Below are positions 25,734 to 34,155 of a stretch of 64,000 nt of DNA, in pieces. This stretch comes from CAVSRC01 sp963782045 (GTDB lineage Bacteria > Pseudomonadota > Alphaproteobacteria > Rhizobiales > Kaistiaceae). The notes below the pieces were generated by a model that was not told the DNA's origin, did not search any database, and saw only the letters and a program-made list of their open reading frames with translations. The first letter of the stretch is position 1; the number at the start of each line of letters is the position of its first letter. Position numbers and translations under genes: made by a program. The DNA lies in NCBI GenBank assembly GCA_963782045.1, contig CAWAIR010000037.1, positions 930,001-994,000 of the forward strand, in the 5' to 3' direction.

Positions 25734-26666
25734 ATGGACCAGGTCGCAAAAGCCATTGAAGACGCCACGGGCGCCGGCAACTCGGAACTGGCGCTGGCCA
25801 AGATCAACCTGGCGCTCCACGTCGGCGCCGAGCGGCCCGACGGCTATCACGAGCTGGAAAGCCTGGTGGTGTTCGCCGACACCGCCGACGTGGTGATCGC
25901 CCGGCCGGCCCCCAGGGACGCCACCGCAACGACGCTCGAAATTGCCGGCCCCCAGGGCGATCTCCTGGCCGGCACGGCGCCGGCCGACAACCTGGTGCTG
26001 CGCGCGGCAGAGGCGCTTGCCGCGGCAGCGGCGCGGCGGCGGGTGAAGCCCGTGCATCTCAGCCTTGCCAAGCGCATTCCGGTCGCCGCCGGCCTCGGCG
26101 GCGGCTCGGCCGATGCCGCCGCCACGCTCAGGCTGCTCGACCGGGTGTGGGGTCTCGGGCTGAAGCCGGCAGCGCTGGCCAAGATCGCCGTCGACCTCGG
26201 CGCCGACGTGCCGATGTGTCTTACCTCGGCGCCGCTCATCGCCCGCGGCATCGGCGAGCAGGTGACCCCGGTCGGCGGCGTCCCGCCGCTGTCGGTGGTG
26301 CTGGTCCATCCCGGCCCCGGCGTCGTGCTGCCGACCGCTGCTGTCTTTGCCGGCCTCGGCAACGAAAAGCGCAGTGGCCTCCCCGCCTTGCCGGCGAAGT
26401 TCAGGTCGGCGCTCGATCTGGTGTTCTGGCTGAGGCAGACGCGCAACGACCTGATCGACCCGGCACGCGTGGTGACGCGCCGGGCGGTGGTCGCGGCCAA
26501 GGCGCTCTCCGCCGACCCGGACTGCCTTTTCGCGCGCATGTCGGGCTCGGGCGCGGCCGCCTTCGGCATCTTCGTCAAGCCCGCCTCGGCCGAGCGCGCC
26601 GCCGAGCGCATCAAGACGGCCAAGCCCGACTGGTGGGTGACGGCGACGACGACCGGCGGATCGTAG
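25734..26666 (+). CDS. ispE: 4-diphosphocytidyl-2-C-methyl-D-erythritol kinase
   Basis: A 310-aa GHMP kinase of the MEP isoprenoid pathway. It has AKINLALHVGAERPDGYHEL near the start, the glycine-rich ATP loop IPVAAGLGGGSADAAAT around residues 118-134, and the third motif ARMSGSGAAAFGIF near the end. It lies close to the polyprenyl synthase gene, another isoprenoid step, and 14 bp before moaB. The open frame upstream of ATG 25734 is within the TPR gene and is not used. Confidence 0.96.
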   Translation: MDQVAKAIEDATGAGNSELALAKINLALHVGAERPDGYHELESLVVFADTADVVIARPAPRDATATTLEIAGPQGDLLAGTAPADNLVLRAAEALAAAAARRRVKPVHLSLAKRIPVAAGLGGGSADAAATLRLLDRVWGLGLKPAALAKIAVDLGADVPMCLTSAPLIARGIGEQVTPVGGVPPLSVVLVHPGPGVVLPTAAVFAGLGNEKRSGLPALPAKFRSALDLVFWLRQTRNDLIDPARVVTRRAVVAAKALSADPDCLFARMSGSGAAAFGIFVKPASAERAAERIKTAKPDWWVTATTTGGS

Positions 26667-26680
26667 GCGGAGGAAGACCC

Positions 26681-27241
26681 ATGGCCGAAGCAGGCGACAA
26701 GCCATTCATCCCGGTGAGCTTCGCGGTGCTCACTGTCTCCGACAGCCGCACGCTGGAAGACGACCGCTCCGGCACGACGCTCGCCGAACGCATCGCGGCA
26801 GCCGGCCACAGGCTCGCCGACCGCAGAATTGTCCCCGACGATCTCCGCAAGATCCGCGCCGCGGTGCGCCCATGGATCGCCGACCCCGCCATCGACGCCG
26901 TCATCACCACTGGCGGCACCGGCTTCACCGGCCGCGACGTGACGCCGGAGGCGGTGGAGCCGCTGTTCGACAAGCGCATGGAGGGCTTCTCGGCGGTCTT
27001 CCACCGGTTGAGCTACGACAAGATCGGCACCTCGACCATCCAGTCGCGCGCAACTGCCGGCCTCGCCAACGGCACCTTCGTCTTCTGCCTGCCGGGCTCG
27101 CCCGGCGCCTGCAAGGACGCCTGGGACGGCATCCTGGTCAAGCAGTTCGACTACCGCCAGCCGCCGTGCAACTTCGTCGAGATCATGCCGCGCCTCGACG
27201 AGCATCTGAGACGCGCGAAGCTGCGGAAGCCGGCGCGGTAG
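26681..27241 (+). CDS. moaB: Molybdenum cofactor biosynthesis protein B
   Basis: A 186-aa MoaB/MogA-fold protein for molybdopterin adenylylation or binding. It has FAVLTVSDSRTLEDDRSG, the nucleotide loop VITTGGTGFTGRDVTPEAV, and FCLPGSPGACKDAWD. A strong GGCGGAGGAAG site precedes the ATG. Its last 59 bases overlap the convergent glycosyltransferase gene. Confidence 0.93.
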   Translation: MAEAGDKPFIPVSFAVLTVSDSRTLEDDRSGTTLAERIAAAGHRLADRRIVPDDLRKIRAAVRPWIADPAIDAVITTGGTGFTGRDVTPEAVEPLFDKRMEGFSAVFHRLSYDKIGTSTIQSRATAGLANGTFVFCLPGSPGACKDAWDGILVKQFDYRQPPCNFVEIMPRLDEHLRRAKLRKPAR

Positions 27242-27698
27242 CCTCGGCCGCCTCCGCCAGCCACGCGGTCTTGGCCACCAGACGGGCGGTGCTGCCGCCG
27301 CGCAAGAGGCCGCGCAGCCGGGCCAGCGGGCCGGACAACAGCCGGCCGCCGCGGAACGTTGCCGAAACCTTCTGCGCCTGACCGCCGACCAGCGCCCGGT
27401 CGATGAAGGCCATCGCGTCCGCCTGCCATTCCGGCTCGAAGACATGCGAGGCCGGCGTGAACAGAAGCCAGTCGCCGCGTGCCTGCTCCACCGCCCGCCG
27501 CCGGCCATCGGTCTTGCCGGCGGCCTCGACGATGGTGCAGCCGGCGGCATCGGCCACCTCGCGAGTGGCGTCGCTCGAGCCGTGATCGATGACGATGACG
27601 TCGCGGATGATGCCTTCGGTCGCCGCCGGCACCAGCGCGACAAGCGCGTGGGCGAGGCCGACCTCCTCGTTCAGCGTCTCGATGATGGCGGTGATCAT
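27183..27698 (-). CDS. Short family 2 glycosyltransferase
   Basis: A 171-aa protein with a GT-A type start, MITAIIETLNEEVGL, and DVIVIDHGSSDATREVAD, where the family usually has DGGSTD; the His in place of the second acidic or Gly residue is noted. It lacks the length of full GT2 enzymes. Donor and acceptor are unknown. It overlaps moaB tail to tail by 59 bp. Confidence 0.75.
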   Translation of the reverse strand: MITAIIETLNEEVGLAHALVALVPAATEGIIRDVIVIDHGSSDATREVADAAGCTIVEAAGKTDGRRRAVEQARGDWLLFTPASHVFEPEWQADAMAFIDRALVGGQAQKVSATFRGGRLLSGPLARLRGLLRGGSTARLVAKTAWLAEAAEATAPASAASRVSDARRGAA

Positions 27699-27810
27699 GG
27701 GTCGTACATACGGCAGGCGGCCGGTTGGTGACGACTGGTAATTTCACGGAACCATCATATTTGAAAAATCGTTCTTGATATGTTCCGATACGCAGGCTAG
27801 GAATATTTTC

Positions 27811-28961
27811 ATGAAGACGCGCCCCGCCACCCGATTCCCGAGAGCTCCGGCCACCCGGCCGCCGATTTCGTCGGCGTCCGCATCGACCCCGACCGTCGCC
27901 GCGGGCGCGGCGCCGAGACCAACCGCTCCGGCCGCTTCGAGCCGCTCGCCCGCGAGGCGGTCGACGACGGCTGGGAGTCGCTGGAGGGGCTACCGCCGCT
28001 GAAGACCGAGGTGCAGGAGGAGATGCCGCGTCAGATCATCACGCGCAACGATTCGCCCGACATCTCCTTCGACCGCTCGATCAATCCCTATCGCGGCTGC
28101 GAGCACGGCTGTGCCTACTGCTTCGCGCGGCCGACCCACGCCTATATGGGCCTGTCGCCGGGGCTCGATTTCGAGACGCGGCTGTTCGCCAAGCCGAACG
28201 CGGCGCGGCTGCTCGATAGGGAGCTGGCCCGGCCCGGCTTTCAGGTGCGCACCATGGCGATCGGCACCAACACCGATCCCTACCAGCCGATCGAGCGGCG
28301 CTACCGCATCATGCGCGAGATTCTCGAGGTGCTCGACCGCACCAGCCATCCGGTCGGCATCGTCACCAAGTCGGCGCTGGTCACCCGCGACATCGACATC
28401 CTGTCGCGCATGGCCGAGCGCGGGCTGGCCAAGGTGGCGCTGTCGGTCACCACGCTCGACCGCCGGCTGGCGCGGGCCATGGAGCCGAGGGCGGCGACGC
28501 CGGAACGGCGGCTGGAGGCGCTGCGCCAGCTCTCGGAGGCCGGCGTGCCGACGGCGGTCATGGTGGCGCCGGTGATCCCGGCGCTCAACGAGAGCGAGAT
28601 CGAGCGCATCCTCGAGGCCGCTGCCGCGGCCGGCGTGCGCGAGGCGGGTTATGTGCTGCTCCGCCTGCCGCTGGAAGTGCGCGACATCTTCGTCGAGTTC
28701 CTCGAGCGCGAATATCCCGACCGGGCCAAGCACGTCATGTCGGTCATCCGCTCGATGCGCGGCGGCAAGGACTACGATTCGGAATGGGGCAAGCGCATGC
28801 GCGGCGACGGCCCCTATGCCTGGCAGATCGGCCGGCGCTTCGAGATGGCGGCCGCGCGGCTCGGCCTCAACCGCGACAAGCTGAGGCTGCGCACGGACCT
28901 CTTCACCGCCCCCGGCGCGGCGGACCAGCTCGACCTCTTCGGCAGCCAGCGGGCGGCGTAG
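27811..28961 (+). CDS. PA0069-family radical SAM protein, frameshift near the start
   Basis: The radical SAM cluster motif is C-E-H-G-C-A-Y-C, followed by FARPTHAYMGLSPG and the IGTNTDPYQPIE block, a layout seen in PA0069-type proteins (COG1533, photolyase-like in name, function unknown). The conserved N-terminal region RRRGRGAETNRSGRFEPL and DDGWESLE is in frame with the rest but has no start codon. ATG 27811, with AGGA eight bases before, is one base out of frame. Adding one base near 27838-27840 joins them to give about 383 aa. Shorter starts at 28011 or 28023 would cut off conserved sequence. Confidence 0.85.
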
Positions 28962-29010
28962 ACCCACCTCCGTTGCCCTTGAAACGCACCTCGCCCTGCG
29001 AGACGCCCCG

Positions 29011-29079
29011 CCCTCATCCTGAGGAGGGCGCGAAGGCGCCCGTCTCGAAGGACGGGGCGGGGCTCCTCAGAATGAGGCG
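29011..29079. repeat. REPIN-family repeat, copy 3
   Basis: Begins CCCTCATCCTGAGG, continues through a hairpin (GGGCGC ... GCGCCC) to TCTCGAAGG, and is followed by a damaged second half (CTCCTCAGAATGAG). It is the same family as 7305-7404. It lies about 95 bp before rnhB. Confidence 0.7.
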
Positions 29080-29172
29080 CTTGTCAAAGGCGGCCGCTCG
29101 GCTCCGATTGCCTGCGCGTCACGCTCCATCAGCGCTTGCACCGGCCGCCAAGCGGCGGCAGGCTCGCGCCCC

Positions 29173-29832
29173 ATGCTGCAGAAGGCTCCCGATTCGCCGC
29201 TGGTGCGCGCAGCGCCGAGCGACCGCTACGAGCGGCGGGCGAAGCGGTGCGGCGCGCGGCTGGTCGCCGGCGTCGACGAGGCCGGGCGCGGGCCGCTGGC
29301 CGGGCCGGTGGTGGTCGCCGCGGTCGTCTTCCCGCACGGGCGCTACCCGGACGGGCTCAACGATTCGAAGAAGCTGACACTCCTCCAGCGCGAGAGCCTC
29401 TACGACCTGATCCTGACACGCGCCTCGGTGTCGATCGCGGTCGCCAGCCGCGCCCGCATCGACCGCATGAACATTTTGCGCGCCTCCCTGTGGGCGATGA
29501 GCCGCGCCGTCGCCGGCCTGCCGGAGAAGCCCGACCACGTGCTGGTCGACGGCAACATGGAGCCCCCCGGTCTCGCCTGCGCCTGTGAGACGGTGATCGG
29601 CGGCGACGCGCTGTGCGTCTCGATCGCCGCCGCCTCAATCGTCGCCAAGGTGACGCGCGACCGGCTGATGACCGCCGTCGGGCGCGCCTTTCCCGACTAC
29701 GGCTTCGAGCGGCACATGGGCTATTCGACCCCGGCGCATTTCGCCGCGCTGAAAGCCCACGGCCCCTGCCCGCACCACCGCCAGAGCTTTGCCCCGGTGC
29801 GCGAGCAGCAACTCGATCTGGAGCTGGGCTAG
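29173..29832 (+). CDS. rnhB: Ribonuclease HII
   Basis: A 219-aa RNase HII that removes RNA from RNA-DNA hybrids, including single ribonucleotides. The catalytic start is AGVDEAGRGPLAGPV with Asp and Glu, then LNDSKKL, the VDG motif in DHVLVDGN and the SIVAKVTRDRLM helix. It is flanked by repeat copies 3 and 4. The window also holds rnhA at its right end. Confidence 0.96.
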   Translation: MLQKAPDSPLVRAAPSDRYERRAKRCGARLVAGVDEAGRGPLAGPVVVAAVVFPHGRYPDGLNDSKKLTLLQRESLYDLILTRASVSIAVASRARIDRMNILRASLWAMSRAVAGLPEKPDHVLVDGNMEPPGLACACETVIGGDALCVSIAAASIVAKVTRDRLMTAVGRAFPDYGFERHMGYSTPAHFAALKAHGPCPHHRQSFAPVREQQLDLELG

Positions 29833-29881
29833 AGCCTTTCATAGCCAGATGGAAGGCTCTAGGGAGCCTCCCCCCCGTCCG

Positions 29882-29973
29882 GCCTCATGATGAGATCCGA
29901 GCGAAGCAAGCCTCGAACCATGGGTCGCCCATCCTTCGAGGGCCGCCTTACGGCGGCCACCTCAGGATGAGGG
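29882..29973. repeat. REPIN-family repeat, copy 4
   Basis: A worn half (CCTCATGATGAG to GCCTCGAA) followed, after a short palindrome ATGGGTCGCCCAT, by a good inverted half (CCTTCGAGG to CCTCAGGATGAGGG, 29933-29972). Same family as the copies around the GIY-YIG gene. It lies between rnhB and the atp operon 3' end. Confidence 0.75.
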
Positions 29974-30034
29974 CGGACATAGGACGGAGATCAGGTGCGA
30001 CGGCCGGCCGCAGATGGCGGCGCGCCCGCCCGGC

Positions 30035-30538
30035 TCAGTTCAGCTTGGAGCGGACTTCGCCGATCGCCTTGTCGATCAGCGCGGCGCCGGCCTCGCCCTT
30101 GGTGCGGGCGGTGAGCAGCTTCTCGGCCGCGGCGATGGCGACGTCGGCGGAGAGCGCCCGCACTTCCTGCAGCGCCTGGGCTTCGGCCTGGGCGATCTTC
30201 TGCTCGGCCAGCCGGGTGCGGCCGGTGACGTATTCCTCCATGCGCTTCCTGGCTTCGCCCGCCAGCGCCTCGGCCTCGCGCTTGGCCTGGTCGATGATCT
30301 CCTCGGCCTCAACCTCGGCCTCGCGTGCCCGGCGCTGGTAGTCGGCGAGCAGCCCCTGCGCCTCCTCGCGCAGGCGGCGCGCCTGGTCGAGCTCGTTGCG
30401 GATGCCGGCGGCGCGCTTGTCGAGCGACGAGGTGATTATCCCCGGCACCTTCATGTAGACCATGAGGCCGAGGAAGACGATGAGCGAGAACAGCGCCCAG
30501 AATGGCGCATCACCCCACACGAACGGCGAATCGAACAT
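30035..30538 (-). CDS. atpF: F0F1 ATP synthase subunit b
   Basis: A 167-aa stalk protein: one N-terminal membrane helix (WALFSLIVFLGLMVYM) and a long charged coiled coil rich in Ala, Glu and Arg. It links F0 to F1. Last gene of the atpI-B-E-F'-F operon, 11 bp after b'. Confidence 0.94.
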   Translation of the reverse strand: MFDSPFVWGDAPFWALFSLIVFLGLMVYMKVPGIITSSLDKRAAGIRNELDQARRLREEAQGLLADYQRRAREAEVEAEEIIDQAKREAEALAGEARKRMEEYVTGRTRLAEQKIAQAEAQALQEVRALSADVAIAAAEKLLTARTKGEAGAALIDKAIGEVRSKLN

Positions 30539-30549
30539 GCGCGGCCCCC

Positions 30550-31137
30550 CTACTTGGCCATCGATTCGGAGACGGCCGCGTCGACCTCGTCACGGCCGAC
30601 CGCGCCGCCGATCAGCGCGCCGATGATGGCCTCGGTCGCCTCGCCGGCGATGGCGCCGACGTCGGACAACGCCTTCGTCTTGATCTCGGCGATGCGCTTC
30701 TCGGCCGTGGCGAGCTGCCGGTTGAGCGCCGCCTCGGCCTCGCTGCGCTGCGCGTCGGAGGCGGCCTTGGCCTCCTCGCGGGCGGTCTCGGCGATGCTGA
30801 AGGCCTTGGCGCGGGCGTTGGCCAGCGCCTTGTCGTAGGCCGCCTCGGCTTCCTCCGATTCCTGCTTCAGCCGCTCGGCCATGTCGAGGTCGCTGGCGAT
30901 GCGGTCGCGGCGCACCTCGAGGATGCCGCCGATGCGCGGCACCACCACCTTGGCCATGATGTAGTAGAGGGCGATGAAGGTGATCGCCAGCCACAGGAGC
31001 TGCGAGGCGAACCAGCTCGAATCGAACGGCGGGAACGGCTCCTTGTGGGCCGGCGGCGGCGCCTCCGTGCCCGAGGTTGTCGCCGGCGCCGGCTGGGTCG
31101 CCTCAGCCAACGTCATCGGCAGCTCATGAGCGGCCAT
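30550..31137 (-). CDS. F0F1 ATP synthase subunit b'
   Basis: A 195-aa second b-type stalk subunit with a Pro/Ala-rich N-terminal extension, one membrane helix (LLWLAITFIALYYIMAKVVVP) and a coiled coil. Separate b and b' genes are found in alphaproteobacteria and photosynthetic lineages. It lies between atpE and atpF. Confidence 0.93.
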   Translation of the reverse strand: MAAHELPMTLAEATQPAPATTSGTEAPPPAHKEPFPPFDSSWFASQLLWLAITFIALYYIMAKVVVPRIGGILEVRRDRIASDLDMAERLKQESEEAEAAYDKALANARAKAFSIAETAREEAKAASDAQRSEAEAALNRQLATAEKRIAEIKTKALSDVGAIAGEATEAIIGALIGGAVGRDEVDAAVSESMAK

Positions 31138-31171
31138 TGCCTATTCCCAACCTCTTCTGTCTGCCGTCGGA

Positions 31172-31408
31172 TCAGGTGAACAGCAGGATGAGGGCGATCA
31201 GCAGCGAGAAGATGCCGAGCGCCTCGGTGATGGCGAAGCCGAAGATCAGGCGGCCAAACTGGCCGTCGGCGGCCGCCGGATTGCGGATGGCACCGGCCAG
31301 GTAGTTGCCGAAGATGTGGCCGAGGCCGATGCCGGCGCAGCCCATGCCGATGCAGGCGATACCGGCGCCGATTGCCTTCGCTGCCGCGACGGTGGCTGTT
31401 GGATCCAT
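31172..31408 (-). CDS. atpE: F0F1 ATP synthase subunit c
   Basis: A 78-aa two-helix hairpin proteolipid that forms the rotor ring. Helix 1 is glycine-rich (IGAGIACIGMGCAGIGLG), the polar loop is RNPAA, and helix 2 carries the proton-binding Glu in FAITEALGIF. The lack of Na+ ligands around this Glu is consistent with proton use. Confidence 0.97.
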   Translation of the reverse strand: MDPTATVAAAKAIGAGIACIGMGCAGIGLGHIFGNYLAGAIRNPAAADGQFGRLIFGFAITEALGIFSLLIALILLFT

Positions 31409-31455
31409 TCGTTTAGTCTCCTGTTTGAGCGAGGAACGAGTGAAGGGTTGCCGGC

Positions 31456-32202
31456 CTAGTGGCCCGGATGAAGCGCGTCGTTGAGGTAGATGCAGGTGAG
31501 GATGGCGAAGACGTAGGCCTGCAGCGCCGCCACCAGCAGCTCGAGCGCGGTCAGCGCGACCGTGGCGAGCAGCGGAAACAGGGCGCCGAACCAGCCGAGA
31601 ACGCCGATCGAGCCGAGCGCGGTGACGAAGCCGGCGAACACCTTAAGCGTGATGTGGCCGGCCAGCATGTTGGCGAACAGGCGGATCGACAGGCTGAGCG
31701 GCCGCGACAGGAACGACAGGAACTCGATGACGACGATGAAAGGCAGGATCGCCGCAGGAACGCCGCTCGGCACGAACAGCTTGAGGAAATGCAGCTTGTG
31801 CCGCATGAAGCCGACCACCACCACCATGGTGATGACGACGATCGACAGCGCCGCGGTGACCACGATCTGCGCGGTGATCGTGAAGAAATAGGGGAACATG
31901 CCCCACAGGTTGCCGATCAGCACGAACATGAAGACGGTGAAGACGAAGGGGAAGAACTTCATCCCCTCGCTGCCGGCCGATTCGCGCAGCGTCTGCGCCA
32001 TGAACTCGTAGGTCATCTCGGCCGCCGACTGCCAGCGCGACGGCACCAGACCGCGCCCGCGCGTCGACAGGATCAGGAAGGCCGAGGCGGCGACCACGGT
32101 CATCGCCATGTACAGGGCGGAATTGGTGAAGGAGAGATTGAGGCCGCCGACCTGAATGGGGATCAGGCTCTCGATGCGAAACTGGTGGATCGGATCGTAC
32201 AA
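31456..32202 (-). CDS. atpB: F0F1 ATP synthase subunit a
   Basis: A 248-aa membrane stator protein with five to six helices. The essential Arg is in the LSLSIRLFANMLAGH block, and the C-terminal helix contains LELLVAALQAYVFAILTCIYLND. It forms the proton half-channels next to the c ring. Follows atpI after 12 bp. Confidence 0.97.
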   Translation of the reverse strand: MYDPIHQFRIESLIPIQVGGLNLSFTNSALYMAMTVVAASAFLILSTRGRGLVPSRWQSAAEMTYEFMAQTLRESAGSEGMKFFPFVFTVFMFVLIGNLWGMFPYFFTITAQIVVTAALSIVVITMVVVVGFMRHKLHFLKLFVPSGVPAAILPFIVVIEFLSFLSRPLSLSIRLFANMLAGHITLKVFAGFVTALGSIGVLGWFGALFPLLATVALTALELLVAALQAYVFAILTCIYLNDALHPGH

Positions 32203-32214
32203 GTCAGTCCCTCG

Positions 32215-32589
32215 TCACCCCTTGCCGCCGTACAGGTCGTCCGGCCCGGCGGGCCCCGGCTTCACCACACCGGCAGACCGCATTACGGTCAGGATTCCGG
32301 CGGCGAAGCCCAAAAGCAAGAACACCGTCAGTCCCCAGGGAGCGGTGCCGAACAGCCGATCGACCCCCCAACCCAGTGCCGCGCCGAGGATGATCCCCGC
32401 CACGAAGTCGGCGCCGAGCCGAAGCGCCTGGGCATAGCCCGTCTTCTTCTCCGGCCCATCGTCGACGGACGACGGCTTCTTCTCCGTCGCACGTCGCGCG
32501 TCCAGCCGCCGATCGAGATCGCGCAGGCGCCTGGACAGCTCCGATTCCCGGTCAGCCGACAGGTCCGGCTTGCCGTCCCCGTCGTCCAT
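32215..32589 (-). CDS. atpI: ATP synthase protein I (AtpI)
   Basis: A 124-aa protein with a charged N-terminal half and two membrane helices (FVAGIILGAALGWGVDRLF and GLTVFLLLGFAAGILTVM). AtpI assists c-ring assembly or Mg2+ supply. First gene of the F0 operon, with a near-consensus promoter upstream at 32644-32672. Confidence 0.9.
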   Translation of the reverse strand: MDDGDGKPDLSADRESELSRRLRDLDRRLDARRATEKKPSSVDDGPEKKTGYAQALRLGADFVAGIILGAALGWGVDRLFGTAPWGLTVFLLLGFAAGILTVMRSAGVVKPGPAGPDDLYGGKG

Positions 32590-32643
32590 CCGCCGCTCCC
32601 TCGCGCTTTACGAAAACAAGCAGGCGCCCCGAAAACCGCGCGC

Positions 32644-32672
32644 ACAATAGTTAGCGCCCGTAAGCGTGTCAA
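32644..32672 (-). promoter_or_regulatory. Sigma-70 type promoter of the atpI-atpF operon
   Basis: On the minus strand, TTGACA (32672-32667), a spacer of exactly 17 bp, and TATTGT (32649-32644). The predicted transcription start is about 45-50 bp before the atpI start codon. This is the best match to a housekeeping promoter seen in the window. Confidence 0.7.
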
Positions 32673-32792
32673 GGAAAGGCCAACACCGCTTATCCCATTG
32701 GAACACCATGCTTTTTCTGCCCGCTCCGGCGCCTGTCGCGCGGCCCGCGACGGGCTTTGCCCTGCCGCCCGCGGCGTGCGAAAAAGGATGCC

Positions 32793-33299
32793 ATGGCCGA
32801 TTCCGACGCCAAGCGCCGCAGCCGCGGCGCGATGCCGATCTCAGCGCTCGTCGGGCGGGTGATCAATCCGGTCGCCCGCAAACGCGGCTTCGCCACCGCC
32901 GACATGATCGCCGCCTGGGCGGAAGTCGTCGGCGCCGAGCTCGCCCAATGCACGCGGCCAGAGAAAATCGTGTGGCCGCGCGGCGAGGCCAACAGCAACC
33001 GTCCCGGGGTGCTCACCCTCAAGGTCGACGGCCCGCGGGCGGTGGTCGTCCAGCACCAGCTCGACCAGGTCGTCGAGCGGGTGAACGCCTTCTTCGGCTA
33101 TGCCGCCGTGGGCCAGGTGCGCATCGTCCAGGCGCCGCTCGGCCGCAGCGCCAAGCCGGCGCCGGCGGAAGACCGGCCGCTTTCCCCCGCCGACGAGGCC
33201 CGGCTCCAGGCCGCCACCGGCAGGGTCGAGGACCGCTCGCTGCGCGAAGCCCTCGACAGGCTCGGCCGCGGCGTGTTCAAAGGCCACAAGCAAGCGTGA
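32793..33299 (+). CDS. DUF721/DciA family protein
   Basis: A 168-aa protein with the DUF721 domain (residues about 15-115): ISALVGRVINPVARKRGF, IAAWAEVVGAELAQCTRPEKI, then GVLTLKVDGPRAVVVQHQ. In bacteria lacking DnaC/DnaI this family (DciA) helps load the replicative helicase DnaB. ATG 32793 with AAAAGGA upstream fits the family start. It is followed by the DsbA-like and smc genes in the usual alphaproteobacterial order. Confidence 0.85.
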   Translation: MADSDAKRRSRGAMPISALVGRVINPVARKRGFATADMIAAWAEVVGAELAQCTRPEKIVWPRGEANSNRPGVLTLKVDGPRAVVVQHQLDQVVERVNAFFGYAAVGQVRIVQAPLGRSAKPAPAEDRPLSPADEARLQAATGRVEDRSLREALDRLGRGVFKGHKQA

Positions 33300-33395
33300 T
33301 TGGACTGGGGCCGCAAAGGCCGTATTAAGTCGCCCGAATTGGCCGCCAGAAACAGCGGCTTACGTCCCCTCTCCCGTTTCCCGAGGTATAGACAC

Positions 33396-34094
33396 GTGAA
33401 GTGGAATTCCCGGCAAATCCTGGTCCTGGTGGCGGCCGTCGTGGTCATCGCCGCAGGCGCCATCTTCTTCGTCACCCGTGGCGGCCAGCAGAACGTCGAT
33501 CTCGGCGCCGCCACCACCGCCGCCGACACGGGCAGCACCGCCAACGCCCCGGCCCAACCGAGCCCGACGGAACTGATGGTCGCCGGGCCGCTCGGCGACA
33601 TGAGCGAAGGCGATCCCAAGGCGCCCAACACCATCATCGAATATGCCTCGATGACCTGCTCGCACTGCGCCAACTTCCACAACACCGTCTATCGCGACTT
33701 CAAGAAGAAATACATCGACTCCGGCAAGGTCTATTTCATCTTCCGCGAGTACCCGCTCGACCCGCTGGCCACCTCGGCGGCCATGCTGGCGCGCTGCGCC
33801 CCCAAGGACGCCTTCTTCCCGATGATCGACCTCCTGTTCGACCACCAGGACGAGTGGGCCTTCGTGCAGGATCCCAAGACGGCGCTCATCAATCTGGTGA
33901 AACAGGCCGGAATCAGCGAGGCTGACTTCAACGCCTGCTTGACGAATCAGAAGATACTGGACGGAGTGAACTGGGTGAAGGATCGGGCCTACAAGCAGTT
34001 CGGGGTCGACGCGACGCCGACCTTCTTTGTCGATGGCAAGGAACACCCGGGCGAGTTCACCATGGACGAGCTCGACAAGACTCTCGGCGGCTAG
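33396..34094 (+). CDS. DsbA-family thiol:disulfide protein, membrane-anchored
   Basis: A 232-aa thioredoxin-fold protein with an N-terminal helix (QILVLVAAVVVIAAGAIFF) and a Thr/Ala-rich linker. The active site is Cys88-Ser-His-Cys91, with the cis-Pro loop in GVDATPTFFVDG. It probably acts in the periplasm on disulfides. GTG 33396 follows GAGG nine bases upstream. smc starts 61 bp after it. Confidence 0.9.
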   Translation: MKWNSRQILVLVAAVVVIAAGAIFFVTRGGQQNVDLGAATTAADTGSTANAPAQPSPTELMVAGPLGDMSEGDPKAPNTIIEYASMTCSHCANFHNTVYRDFKKKYIDSGKVYFIFREYPLDPLATSAAMLARCAPKDAFFPMIDLLFDHQDEWAFVQDPKTALINLVKQAGISEADFNACLTNQKILDGVNWVKDRAYKQFGVDATPTFFVDGKEHPGEFTMDELDKTLGG

Positions 34095-34155
34095 TCCGGA
34101 GACGTCCCTTGGGGCGGCGCTTCCGGGGGCGCCGCCCGAAAAGGGGAGCTGGCAT

